DNA of 59,137 nucleotides. It comes from Cytophagales bacterium (GTDB taxonomy: Bacteria > Bacteroidota > Bacteroidia > Cytophagales > Spirosomataceae). The DNA is taken from positions 1 to 59,137 of the forward strand of contig JAAFKE010000020.1 of assembly GCA_013298215.1 (NCBI GenBank), given 5' to 3'. The translations under genes were made by a program, and so were the position numbers. Position 1 is the first letter of the stretch. Each line of letters starts with the position of its first letter. Below the pieces are notes generated by a model. It was not told where the DNA came from and did no database searches. It saw nothing but the letters and a program-made list of their open reading frames with translations. Positions 27,159 to 35,808 of the stretch are shown here, in pieces.

Positions 27159-27469
27159 AAATATTTGAAAAATACCCTTTTGTACATCAGTCCTCGGGTA
27201 AAAGCACTGAAATTAGTTTGTGTTTGCTTTTTTTGCTTTAAAAACGGACTGCAAATGTACGGTTTTGTTTTTACAACGCAAATTCTTGGGGTGGCTTGAC
27301 CACAAAAAAATAAACTTTGTTTAACCGTGAAACGTAATTATATCCTGCACGCCACCTCGTTGTTTCAAAGATTAGATTTGCAAACGCGGCCAACAACTTT
27401 ATTAGTCCAAAAGCGTTATGTGTACGTCCAAAATATTAATTTTGAATTTGTTTCATTTCAACTCGTACC
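27159..27469. other. Divergent intergenic region rpsA / T9SS-secreted protein
   Basis: This 311-bp non-coding region holds the rpsA promoter and leader (27159-27282). Inverted repeats CAGTCC/GGACTG (27188-27193 and 27246-27251) and TAAAAGCA/TGCTTTA lie within it. For the plus-strand gene, two -7-like matches (TAGATTTG 27373-27380, TAATTTTG 27437-27444) are present but neither has a correctly spaced -33 element. No small ORF is supported. Confidence 0.5.
27252..27282 (-). promoter_or_regulatory. Promoter of rpsA
   Basis: On the minus strand TTTG, 19 nt, then TACATTTG is an exact Bacteroidota consensus. The predicted start near 27246 gives a leader of roughly 87 nt before the rpsA ATG. Confidence 0.75.
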
Positions 27470-30298
27470 ATGAGATTTTTATACCCATACATTTACGCCT
27501 TGTCGATGATCGCTTTGGCGGCCACCCCCGCCGCCGCTACACACTTGCGGGCGGGCGAGATAACGGCTCGAAGACTGTCAAGTACTGAACTAAAATACGA
27601 GTTCACGCTCACAACGTACTCCGACAACCAAAATGGCCGTCCCGCCGACGATGCCGCCAACGATTATGAGTTTTATTTTGGGAGCATCGGCCCCATTAGA
27701 GTGCAGCGGGTTGCGCCACGCGTGACGATTCCGAACAACACAACCCGAAATAAGTACGTGGCCATTTTTACATTTAGTGCGCCAGGGCGTTATACTATTT
27801 CGGCGTTGTGCATAAACCGAAATGTGAATACAATCAATTTGGCGCCCCAGCCGACCGATCAGATCAATTTTTTTATCGAAACGATTATCGTTATCAATGC
27901 ACAGCTCGGCCTCAACCAAACGCCCGTTTTGCTCAACGCACCCATCGATTTGGCACGCACGGGGCAGCGTTTTGTGCACAACCCAGGGGCGTTCGATGCC
28001 GATGGCGACAGTTTGGCGTATCGGATGACGCGCCCAAAAAAAGGCGAGGGCGGCAGGGGTGTTTTTATTGACTACAAAGACCCCGCGCTCGGGGTAGATC
28101 CCACTGCCAAAACTGAAGACGGTAACGCAGCCGCTTTTTTGCAGATAGACCCCCTTACTGGGACGCTCACCTGGGACGCACCCGCCGTGCGGGGACAATA
28201 TAATGTAGCATTTATTATTGAAGAATGGCGGAACGGCGTGAAAATTGGGGAAATAACCCGCGATATGCAGATTTTGGTGGACGAGGGCAACCGAAACGAC
28301 CGGCCCAATTTAGACCCCATGCCAGACCTGTGCGTGGAGGCAGGCACGCTGGTGCAACAGCGCGTGAGGGCATCGGACAAAAACGGTGACAGACTCATAC
28401 TTTCGGCAATTAGTGGGGTTTTTTCGCGGGCCTTTATTGCCCCAGACTCGGCGAGGTTTATTGTGACCAACCCACAAGCCAACCCCGCAGTGGCTACTTT
28501 TGAGTGGAAAACGAACTGCGCCCACGTGCGCGAAGAACCCTACGATGTGCTGGTGAAGGTGGAAGATACCCCCGCCGTGGGCGAATTTAACCCCAATACT
28601 TTTAGGCGGTTGGCCGACCTAAAAACCTTCAAAATAAAGGTGTATGCCCCCGCTCCCAGAAACCTAAATGCCAAGCTCAGTACGGGCGGGCGGTTGGGTT
28701 TTGAGCTCAACTGGGACTCGTACACGGCCTGCGCCTCCGACCCGAAGTCGCAGATGATTATTTACCGAAAAGAGGGCTGTTCTAATTTTAAACCATCAAA
28801 CTGCGACGTTGGACTGGCCGCGTCGTTGGGCTACCGTGAGATAGCCCGCGTTCCGATCGGAACAACTACCTTTCTGGACGCAGACCCCACCATAAAACGT
28901 GGCGTGCAGTACAGCTACCGAATTGTGGCCGTGTTTCCGCAACCAATGGGTGGCCAGAGTGTGGTTTCGACCGAGACGTGTTTAGATTCGCCCAATCAGT
29001 TGCCCGTGATGACCAACGTGACCGTGGATTCGACCAGCACCACGCGTGGCCAAATTACAGTGCGCTGGACGCGCCCGCTGGGTTTTGCGGCCACCGAGTC
29101 GGAGCAACCCTACCAGTACAGACTTTTGCGCGCCACTGGTTTGGCGGGCAACGATTTTGCGGAAGTCGCCCGCATTAACACGCGCTTAGACCGCGCAGCC
29201 GATACCATTTTTGTGGATCGCGGCCTTAATACCCAGATTAACGCCTACCGCTACAAAATCGAGTTTTTCTTTACCGATGCCAACAAAAATTTCTCCCCGC
29301 TGGGTCTTACCGAGCCAGCCAGCAGTGTTTTGCTGTCGGTGGGTGGGAGTAATAGGGCATTGGTGCTAAATTGGCAAGCCAACACGCCTTGGAACAACGA
29401 CGGCCAACGCCACAAGGTGTTTAGGCAGGATGCCACGGGGCGGTTCAATCAGATTGCCGATGTGGCCGTGGCGGGAACTTATACCTACACCGACGACGGT
29501 ACGGATCGTTTTCTGGCCGACGGCAACGCCACCATTCCCGTTACGAACGACCGAACATACTGCTACCGCGTGGAGACGGTGGGCACTTTCAACAACCCGA
29601 GGATTCCGATTCGGGTCACTAATAATTTGTCGCAGATTACTTGCGCCAGCCCCGTGGATACCACCCGCCCCTGCACGCCCGAACTGAAAGTGGATATTGT
29701 GAACTGCGCCGACTTGGCCGACGATGCCCTCTGCGGCCAGACCACGCTGACCAACACGCTCACGTGGACGAACCCCGAGCGAAACGCCCGCAACGAAAAC
29801 TGCCCCATTAATATAGCCAAGTATAATATTTATTTTGCGCGCTACGAAGACCAAAAATTGGAGTTGATCGGCAGCGTTGCCGCGCCAGCTAATACTTTTA
29901 GGCACACTGGGCTTGCGTCGTGGGCGGGCTGCTACCAAATTACGGCCGTGAACCGTTTCAACGGCGAGAGCGCGTTGAGCAACAAAGTCTGTAAAGACAA
30001 CTGCCCGAGTTTTAAGCTACCAAACGTGCTAACGCCCAACGGCGACGGTAGAAACGACGTTTTTAAGCCCATGAGCTGCGCCCGTTTTGCCAAGACAGTA
30101 CTGTTTAGGGTATATACGCGGCAGGGGGTGCCGGTTTTTGAAACCACCGACTTGCAACTGAACTGGAACGGCACTGGCTCCGACGGCAAAGAACTGGCCA
30201 CCGGAACGTACTATTACGAATGTATTGTGACTTTTGAACGACTGGAGCGCGAAACAGCCCCCGTATTGTTGAAGGGCTGGGTTCAATTGTTGCGCTGA
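27470..30298 (+). CDS. Large secreted protein with gliding-motility/T9SS type B C-terminal domain
   Basis: A 942-aa exported protein. The signal peptide ends near ATPAAATHLRAGEI, an N-terminus shared by Bacteroidota gliding-associated proteins. Cadherin/Ig-like strands (GAFDADGDSLAYRMT, DPLTGTLTWDAP) lie in the first 350 residues. Several fibronectin III-like modules (YRIVAVFP, YRYKIEFFFTD, YCYRVETVG, CYQITAVNRFNGESALSNKVC) span about 390-840. The C-terminal 90 residues form a CHU_C/type B sorting domain (NVLTPNGDGRNDVFKP, WNGTGSDGKELATGTYYYEC). It is likely sent through the type IX secretion system to the surface or medium, as an adhesin or structural protein. No catalytic domain is visible. 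Confidence 0.88.
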   Translation: MRFLYPYIYALSMIALAATPAAATHLRAGEITARRLSSTELKYEFTLTTYSDNQNGRPADDAANDYEFYFGSIGPIRVQRVAPRVTIPNNTTRNKYVAIFTFSAPGRYTISALCINRNVNTINLAPQPTDQINFFIETIIVINAQLGLNQTPVLLNAPIDLARTGQRFVHNPGAFDADGDSLAYRMTRPKKGEGGRGVFIDYKDPALGVDPTAKTEDGNAAAFLQIDPLTGTLTWDAPAVRGQYNVAFIIEEWRNGVKIGEITRDMQILVDEGNRNDRPNLDPMPDLCVEAGTLVQQRVRASDKNGDRLILSAISGVFSRAFIAPDSARFIVTNPQANPAVATFEWKTNCAHVREEPYDVLVKVEDTPAVGEFNPNTFRRLADLKTFKIKVYAPAPRNLNAKLSTGGRLGFELNWDSYTACASDPKSQMIIYRKEGCSNFKPSNCDVGLAASLGYREIARVPIGTTTFLDADPTIKRGVQYSYRIVAVFPQPMGGQSVVSTETCLDSPNQLPVMTNVTVDSTSTTRGQITVRWTRPLGFAATESEQPYQYRLLRATGLAGNDFAEVARINTRLDRAADTIFVDRGLNTQINAYRYKIEFFFTDANKNFSPLGLTEPASSVLLSVGGSNRALVLNWQANTPWNNDGQRHKVFRQDATGRFNQIADVAVAGTYTYTDDGTDRFLADGNATIPVTNDRTYCYRVETVGTFNNPRIPIRVTNNLSQITCASPVDTTRPCTPELKVDIVNCADLADDALCGQTTLTNTLTWTNPERNARNENCPINIAKYNIYFARYEDQKLELIGSVAAPANTFRHTGLASWAGCYQITAVNRFNGESALSNKVCKDNCPSFKLPNVLTPNGDGRNDVFKPMSCARFAKTVLFRVYTRQGVPVFETTDLQLNWNGTGSDGKELATGTYYYECIVTFERLERETAPVLLKGWVQLLR

Positions 30299-30300
30299 GT

Positions 30301-30331
30301 ATTGGCCAAACCGATTGAATCGTTACTTTTG
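30301..30331 (+). promoter_or_regulatory. Promoter of holB, implying a leaderless transcript
   Basis: ATTG, 19 nt, then TACTTTTG matches the Bacteroidota consensus. The -7 element ends 4 nt before the holB ATG (30336), so the expected transcript start falls at or next to the start codon. Confidence 0.55.
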
Positions 30332-30335
30332 CGAA

Positions 30336-31451
30336 ATGGTATTTAAAGACATTATTGGCCACCAAGACACCAAAAACGCACTCGTGCGGTCGGTGCAAAA
30401 CAACCACGTGGCCCACGCACAGTTGTTTGACGGCGCTCCTGGCGGCGCAAACTACGCGCTGGCTTGGGCTTTTGCCACGTACCTAAACTGCGAAAACAGA
30501 CAAGCCGACGATGCCTGCGGGCAGTGCGCTTCTTGCACCAAAATGGCCAAGTTGGTGCATCCCGACGTGTACCACGTGTTCCCGACGGCCATATCTCCCA
30601 AAGTAAAAGGCAACTCGTCGGAGGTTTTTATGCCCCTTTGGCGGGCGTTCGTGGGCGTTAGTCCCTACCGAACGCTTTCCGACTGGTTGGTTTTTATTGA
30701 TGCTGACAATAAGCAAGGAAATATTTCGGCGGAGGAGGCTCGGAGCGTGGTCAAAAGATTGTCTTTGAAGGCATTTGAGGCCGAATACAAGGTTATGTTT
30801 GTGTGGCTACCCGAACTGATGAACGTGACATCGGCCAACGCGTTGCTTAAAATTTTGGAAGAACCACCCGCAAAAACGCTCTTTTTGTTGGTCACTAACC
30901 AGTCCGACAAACTGCTGACTACCATCATTTCGCGGACGCAACGGGTGGCAGTTAGAGCTTTTGAAGACGACGAGGTGGCGCAGTATTTACAACAAAAAAA
31001 CGTGGAAGAAAAGCTGGCAAGACAAACAGCGTATTTGGCCGACGGGAACCTGTCGGCGGCGTATTTGACGGCTACCGAAGCCACCGACGACCGCCACGAA
31101 TGGTTTACTGGCTGGATGCGCGACTGCTACAAACCTGCTCTGCCCGAGCTCGTCAAACGGGCCGACGGCTTCGATGCCCAGCCCAAAGAGCGCCAAAAAG
31201 CCATTTTAGACTACACCACGCGGCTTTTTAGAGAGGTATTTTTGTGGCAGCAGGACGTTAGAGCGCTGGTGCGCTTGCAAGACGACCAACTGAAGTTTGT
31301 GCAGAACTTTGCTGGTGCCATCAAACCGTCATCAGTCGAGGGAATCGTAAACGAAATTAGCCAAGCGCACTATCATTTGGAGCGAAACGCCCGCGCAAAG
31401 ATACTTTTTTTAGATTTATCGCTCACGCTGGCGCGGCTGATGCGAAGTTAA
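30336..31451 (+). CDS. holB: DNA polymerase III subunit delta-prime
   Basis: A clamp-loader AAA+ protein of about 371 aa. The N-terminus MVFKDIIGHQDTKNALVRSV is typical. The Walker A region is degenerate (DGAPGGANYALA), as in delta-prime subunits that do not hydrolyse ATP. A zinc-binding group CGQCASC with flanking Cys and the block LLKILEEPPAKTLFLLVTN with the SRT arginine-finger motif (IISRTQRVAV) follow. It works with DnaX and delta to load the sliding clamp. An upstream in-frame ATG at 30315 is rejected because it lies inside the -10-like element. An 11-bp gap separates it from the SGNH gene. Confidence 0.93.
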   Translation: MVFKDIIGHQDTKNALVRSVQNNHVAHAQLFDGAPGGANYALAWAFATYLNCENRQADDACGQCASCTKMAKLVHPDVYHVFPTAISPKVKGNSSEVFMPLWRAFVGVSPYRTLSDWLVFIDADNKQGNISAEEARSVVKRLSLKAFEAEYKVMFVWLPELMNVTSANALLKILEEPPAKTLFLLVTNQSDKLLTTIISRTQRVAVRAFEDDEVAQYLQQKNVEEKLARQTAYLADGNLSAAYLTATEATDDRHEWFTGWMRDCYKPALPELVKRADGFDAQPKERQKAILDYTTRLFREVFLWQQDVRALVRLQDDQLKFVQNFAGAIKPSSVEGIVNEISQAHYHLERNARAKILFLDLSLTLARLMRS

Positions 31452-31462
31452 ATTTTTCTTTT

Positions 31463-32680
31463 ATGCCCCAAATTCAACAAAATTTAATTGGCTTGCTCGT
31501 TGGTTTTTTTGCCCTGGCCATTAGCATTTTTAGGACTGGTTTTTTTTTTACGAGCCATGTATACATCTATCTGTTAGCCGCTTTGGTGGTTGTTGCATTG
31601 GTGGTTGTTTTTGGTTTTGTGGCGCGGCTGTTTGGCAAACGTTTCTGGCAGGGAGTGGTTTTTTTGTTCGTTTTTGAAACCATTTTGTACGCCACAATGG
31701 TGGTTTTTCCCACTTTTTATGGGTCAATTTTGCCCGTTGTTGGCGGTGGCACGGGGCGGGCGTTGGGCGAAGTTCGGCGTGATTTGAAGATGCTCCACAA
31801 CCGCACCTGGGGCAACACGGCGCAGCACACGCTTGGCCAGTTCGATGCCCAAGTTGGGTACGTGCTCAAACCAGGTACGGGTGTTTTTGGGAATCATTGC
31901 TTTGAAAATCGATACGAGATCAACTCCCTGGGGCTGCGCGACTCTGAAAGTGCGCTCAATAACCCCGAAATTGTTTTTCTCGGCGACTCCTTTACGATGG
32001 GCTGGGGTGTGGCTCAAAGCGAGGCATTTCCGCAACGAATTGGCGCGTTAATGGCAAAGAAAACCCTCAACGCGGGCATCTCGTCGTTTGGCACCGCGCG
32101 TGAGTTGCTGCTCTTGAATCGCCTCCCACTCGATTCTTGCCGAACGCTGGTGGTGCAATATTGCGAAAACGATGCGGCAGAAAACGCCAGTTTTTTGGCC
32201 AACAAAAACCGAATATACCCCGAGCCACTGCAATTTAAGAACGCCCAACTGCGCAACGATTACGGGGTCTATTTTTTTCTAAAATATACTCACACGCTTT
32301 TTGGCGAAGCCCTAAAAAAAGTAGCGGCGTTTTTTGCTCCCAAACCCCAACAGCCAGTGGCTTTGGGCAGCGAAACAACTTTTGAAAACACCGAAACGCG
32401 CAACTTTGTGGCCATACTGTCCCAAATAAGGGCGCGTTTCGGCGGGCAAATTTTGGTAGTATACGTAGATGCCATCGGTCGCCCAAATAAATTGCTGGCT
32501 TTTGAGCAACAAGCCAAGCGTCGGGGCATTGAGGGCGTAATGTTTTTAGATGTTCTAACGTCTCTCAACAACCTACAACACGGCCTCGTTTACGACGACC
32601 ACCTCAACGCCGCTGGTCACCAGCACATTGCGGCACAAATAGTGGATTGCTTAAAGACAGCCGCAAAATCGGGAAAGTAA
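31463..32680 (+). CDS. Membrane-anchored SGNH/GDSL hydrolase-like protein
   Basis: A 405-aa protein with three N-terminal membrane helices (about 8-26, 33-54 and 62-82). An extracytoplasmic SGNH-fold domain follows. Block I FLGDSFTMGWGV supplies the nucleophile Ser, NSLGLRD precedes it, and the C-terminal YDDHLNAAGHQHIAAQIV supplies the D-x-x-H pair. Members of this group de-O-acylate or O-acylate envelope sugars or lipids, but the substrate is unknown here. It is probably co-transcribed with holB (11-bp gap) without functional relation, and is convergent with feoB. Confidence 0.75.
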   Translation: MPQIQQNLIGLLVGFFALAISIFRTGFFFTSHVYIYLLAALVVVALVVVFGFVARLFGKRFWQGVVFLFVFETILYATMVVFPTFYGSILPVVGGGTGRALGEVRRDLKMLHNRTWGNTAQHTLGQFDAQVGYVLKPGTGVFGNHCFENRYEINSLGLRDSESALNNPEIVFLGDSFTMGWGVAQSEAFPQRIGALMAKKTLNAGISSFGTARELLLLNRLPLDSCRTLVVQYCENDAAENASFLANKNRIYPEPLQFKNAQLRNDYGVYFFLKYTHTLFGEALKKVAAFFAPKPQQPVALGSETTFENTETRNFVAILSQIRARFGGQILVVYVDAIGRPNKLLAFEQQAKRRGIEGVMFLDVLTSLNNLQHGLVYDDHLNAAGHQHIAAQIVDCLKTAAKSGK

Positions 32681-32718
32681 GTAAATGATGCGTATTCGAC
32701 GGGGTCTGAGTGGCCAGA

Positions 32719-34896
32719 TTATTTTAGCACTTGATACGTCAAATACGCCAAAAGGTAGCCCAGGCCAGTCATGTAAAAAAACTGAATGGCGGGCCACTTC
32801 CAGCCCTTGGTTTCTCGATACACGGTAGCAATGGTGCTCATGCACATCATGGCAAAAACGTAGAAAATAAGCAGCGAAAACGACAGCGCGGGCGTGTACA
32901 TGGCCTTTCCAGTGTCGGGGTTTACCTCCGCCAAAAGTCGTTCTTTAATCGTCTTGTTGTTGCCAGTGGGGTCGTCGCTGCCGATGCTGTAAATGGTGCT
33001 CATTGTTCCCACAAAAACCTCGCGGGCGGCAAAAGAAGCCAGCAAAGCCACGCCGATTTTCCAGTCGTAGCCCAGTGGTTTGATGGCGGGTTCGATAAAT
33101 TTCCCAAAATGCCCCGCGTATGATGCCTCCAAACGTTGGGCGTTCACGGCGTTGGCCACCGCCGCGCTGTCGAGCGTCGAACGTCGAACCGTCGAACCGT
33201 CGAGCATCGAACCGTTCAGAACAGAATTTTGGGCGCGAACCTGATCTTCGGCGCGTTGCATGGCATCGCCAGGGCCGTAGGAGGCCGCCACCCAAAGTAC
33301 AATAGAAATGGCCACGATAATTTTGCCCGCCTCCAACACAAAAGCCTTCACGGCGTCGTAGATGGTCAGGCCAACGTGGTTCCAGCGGGGGAGTTTGTAG
33401 GTGGGAATCTCCATCACAAAAAAGCCCTCGTCTTTTACCGACACAATGCCTTTGAGCGCCCAAGCCGTCAATATCGCCGACACCGTGCCGAGCAGATACA
33501 ACCCCAACAAGGTTAGTGCCTGCAAACTGATTATGCCAAAATAAGTGGTGGTGGGCACCACAAGGGCAATGAGTATGGTAAAAATTGGCAACCGCGCCGA
33601 ACAACTCATGAGCGGGGTTACTAAAATAGTGATGAGGCGGTCTTTGCGGTTGGAGATGCTACGCGCCGCCATAATGGCTGGCACCGCGCACGCCACGCCC
33701 GAAATAAGCGGCACTACGCTTTTGCCGTTGAGGCCAAAACGCCGCATGATCTTATCCATCAGCACCATCACGCGCGACATGTACCCAGATTCTTCTAAGA
33801 TCGAAATGAGCAAAAACAAAAAGGCAATTTGGGGAATAAACACCAGCACCCCGCCGATGCCCGCCAGTATGCCATCGGTGAGTAGCTCGGTGAGGTTGCC
33901 TGGCGGTAGGGTGTCTTTGAGCCAGCCCGACAGCCACGCAATGCCGCCGTCGATGAGGTCCATGGGGGCTTGCGCCCACGCAAAAACCGCCTGGAACATG
34001 AGCAACAATATAATCATAAAGCCTACGTAGCCCCAAAATGGGTGCAGCAGCACGCTGTCCAAACGCTTGGTCCAGAGAGGCTGGTGAACGACCGTTTTTT
34101 GTTTGACGGAGTCGGTAATAAACTGGCGAATTTTGACGTAGCGCCCAATGATCTCTTTGGCCTGAAAATCAACGCTGTCGAACTGGTATTGGACGGCCAT
34201 CTCGTCGATTTGCAAGCGTTGGGTGGGGTTGAGGAACGTGAAGTTGTTGTGCTGGTGAATGTATTGGAGGGCCAAGTAATTGTTGCTGAGGCCAAACTTT
34301 GTTTTTATGTCGGCAATAAACTCGGGGACGAGCAACGTGGGGTCAAAAAAAGCGGACTGACTACTTTGGGTAGCACCGACTGCGTTTTGTTTCTGGGCCA
34401 GGATGGCCGCTTTGAGTAGATCAATGCCTCCGCCCACCCGCGCGTTGATTTTGACCACTGGCACGTTGAGGTGCATGGCCAATTTGACAGCGTTGATCTC
34501 GATGTTCATTCCAGCGGCCACATCGAGCATATTGAGTGCCAAAACCACGGGAATGTTCAGGTCTATGATCTCCGTGAAGAGCAACAGGTTACGCTGGAGA
34601 TTGGCCGAATCGACCACCACCACCACCACGTCGGGGTACGACTCGTGGGCGGCGTTGGCAAGTACGTCCATGACCACTTGCTCGTCGAGTGACTTGGGAT
34701 AGACGCTGTAAATGCCCGGAAAATCAATAATTTCGGATTCGGTGTCAGCGTCCAGCTCGCAAGACCCCGACCTTTTATCGACCGTTACGCCAGGAAAGTT
34801 ACCCGTTTTTTGGCGTAAGCCAGTTAGCTGGTTGAACAACGACGATTTGCCGCTGTTGGGATTGCCGACGAGGGCTATTTTGCAATAAGATTTCAA
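32719..34896 (-). CDS. feoB: Ferrous iron transport protein B
   Basis: A 725-aa Fe(II) transporter. The N-terminal G domain has G1 GNPNSGKSSLFNQLTG, G3 DFPGIYS and G4 LNMLD, and the FeoB helical spacer follows. Two Gate-type membrane halves (about 275-460 and 470-725) include FIPQIAFLFLLISILEESGYMSRVM, GLNGKSVVPLISGVACAVPAIMAAR and AAREVFVGTMSTIYS. A cytoplasmic/periplasmic loop at about 555-580 carries an unusual repetitive insert (see the repeat at 33169-33217). It lies 24 bp after feoA; no feoC was seen. Confidence 0.96.
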   Translation of the reverse strand: MKSYCKIALVGNPNSGKSSLFNQLTGLRQKTGNFPGVTVDKRSGSCELDADTESEIIDFPGIYSVYPKSLDEQVVMDVLANAAHESYPDVVVVVVDSANLQRNLLLFTEIIDLNIPVVLALNMLDVAAGMNIEINAVKLAMHLNVPVVKINARVGGGIDLLKAAILAQKQNAVGATQSSQSAFFDPTLLVPEFIADIKTKFGLSNNYLALQYIHQHNNFTFLNPTQRLQIDEMAVQYQFDSVDFQAKEIIGRYVKIRQFITDSVKQKTVVHQPLWTKRLDSVLLHPFWGYVGFMIILLLMFQAVFAWAQAPMDLIDGGIAWLSGWLKDTLPPGNLTELLTDGILAGIGGVLVFIPQIAFLFLLISILEESGYMSRVMVLMDKIMRRFGLNGKSVVPLISGVACAVPAIMAARSISNRKDRLITILVTPLMSCSARLPIFTILIALVVPTTTYFGIISLQALTLLGLYLLGTVSAILTAWALKGIVSVKDEGFFVMEIPTYKLPRWNHVGLTIYDAVKAFVLEAGKIIVAISIVLWVAASYGPGDAMQRAEDQVRAQNSVLNGSMLDGSTVRRSTLDSAAVANAVNAQRLEASYAGHFGKFIEPAIKPLGYDWKIGVALLASFAAREVFVGTMSTIYSIGSDDPTGNNKTIKERLLAEVNPDTGKAMYTPALSFSLLIFYVFAMMCMSTIATVYRETKGWKWPAIQFFYMTGLGYLLAYLTYQVLK
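33169..33217. repeat. TTCGACG micro-repeat inside feoB
   Basis: A short degenerate tandem repeat with core GTCGAAC/GTCGAGC on the plus strand occurs about six times in 49 bp. It stays in frame with feoB and encodes an Asn/Gly/Ser/Thr/Arg/Leu-rich stretch (NGSMLDGSTVRRSTLDS) in the loop between two membrane blocks. Confidence 0.7.
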
Positions 34897-34920
34897 TTGG
34901 TGTCCTTTAATAACATAATG

Positions 34921-35148
34921 TCACTGCTCAATCAAAATAGAATCGGCCTCCGATTTGCGCATCGATAATTTATAGCCCAAAACCCGCACACCCACGGGGC
35001 AGCCGAGCGGGGCCAAAAAATCGAGGGTGATCTCCGATCCTGGTAGGCAACCCATTTCGAGTAGCCTCAGCGAGAGGCTCGCGTTTCGGAAGCCCTTGAT
35101 AACAGCGGTTTCGCCTTTTTTTAAATCGGCAACGGTTCGTTCTATCAC
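34921..35148 (-). CDS. feoA: Ferrous iron transport protein A
   Basis: A 75-aa SH3-like FeoA protein. It shows the family pattern DLKKGETAVIKGFRN, RLLEMGCLPGSEI and GVRVLGYKLSMRKSEADSI. It is cytosolic and modulates the GTPase/transport activity of FeoB, whose gene starts 24 bp downstream. A near-consensus promoter lies about 35 bp upstream of the start. Confidence 0.94.
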   Translation of the reverse strand: MIERTVADLKKGETAVIKGFRNASLSLRLLEMGCLPGSEITLDFLAPLGCPVGVRVLGYKLSMRKSEADSILIEQ

Positions 35149-35182
35149 TTTTGTGCTTTAATTAGACTCAATTCAAACAACA

Positions 35183-35214
35183 CAAAGTAAGGGTTTGTTC
35201 GTTTCTTATTCAAA
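35183..35214 (-). promoter_or_regulatory. Probable feoAB promoter
   Basis: On the minus strand TTTG, 20 nt, then TTACTTTG. The -7 element departs from TAnnTTTG at one position. The predicted start is near 35176, giving a leader of about 28 nt before feoA. No Fur-box-like palindrome could be confidently identified. Confidence 0.45.
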
Positions 35215-35283
35215 TCATTTGTGGCATTTTTAGATAATCGGCTTTGAATGACTATTTTTGGCGAAGCATTTTAAAGCAATCAA

Positions 35284-35808
35284 ATGGATTTTGTGACCGA
35301 CTTTCTGAAATTTTTAACACCCGCCGCCATTGTTTCTTACGCCCTGTATGCCACAGTGAAGGCGTTTTTGAACAAAGAATTGCTCGAAAAACGGCAGGTT
35401 TCTCAACAAAAAAATGCCGAAATTGCTTTTCCGTTGCGCCTGCAAGCCTACGAACGGCTGTGCTTGTTTTTGGAGCGCATCACGCCAAACAATCTTTTGG
35501 TGCGTCTGAGCGGCAGTTCTACGTCTGTTATGGAGTTTCAGCAGTTGTTGCTTCGCGAAGTCAGGGAGGAGCTCTACCACAATCTTTCGCAGCAGGTATA
35601 CGTGTCGAACGAGGCTTGGGAACGCGTGAAGGCATCGCAACAGGAGGTTTGCAGCCTCATTAATCAGGCATCGGGCGAGGTACAGGCCGACGCGGAGCCG
35701 ATCGAATTGTCAAAAAAAATCTTTGAAAAAATAATTCAGCAAAACCTGCAACCCACCTTAGAAACACTCAGATTCCTCAAACAAGAAATACAAAGAGAAT
35801 TTATTTAA
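35284..35808 (+). CDS. DUF7935-like membrane-anchored protein
   Basis: A 174-aa protein. One N-terminal membrane segment (about 10-28, FLTPAAIVSYALYATVKAF) is followed by a long charged helical domain (PLRLQAYERLCLFLERITPNNLLVRL...LYHNLSQQVYVSNEAWERVK). This matches an uncharacterised family widespread in Bacteroidota. The function is unknown; it is probably anchored in the inner membrane with a cytosolic coiled domain. Its stop overlaps the next gene by one base (TAATG), implying translational coupling with the SDR dehydrogenase. Confidence 0.75.
   Translation: MDFVTDFLKFLTPAAIVSYALYATVKAFLNKELLEKRQVSQQKNAEIAFPLRLQAYERLCLFLERITPNNLLVRLSGSSTSVMEFQQLLLREVREELYHNLSQQVYVSNEAWERVKASQQEVCSLINQASGEVQADAEPIELSKKIFEKIIQQNLQPTLETLRFLKQEIQREFI

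Noticed and set aside
30420-30470. Damaged Walker A in holB as a sign of a broken gene
   Set aside because: Delta-prime subunits commonly lack a working P-loop, and the rest of the protein is intact.
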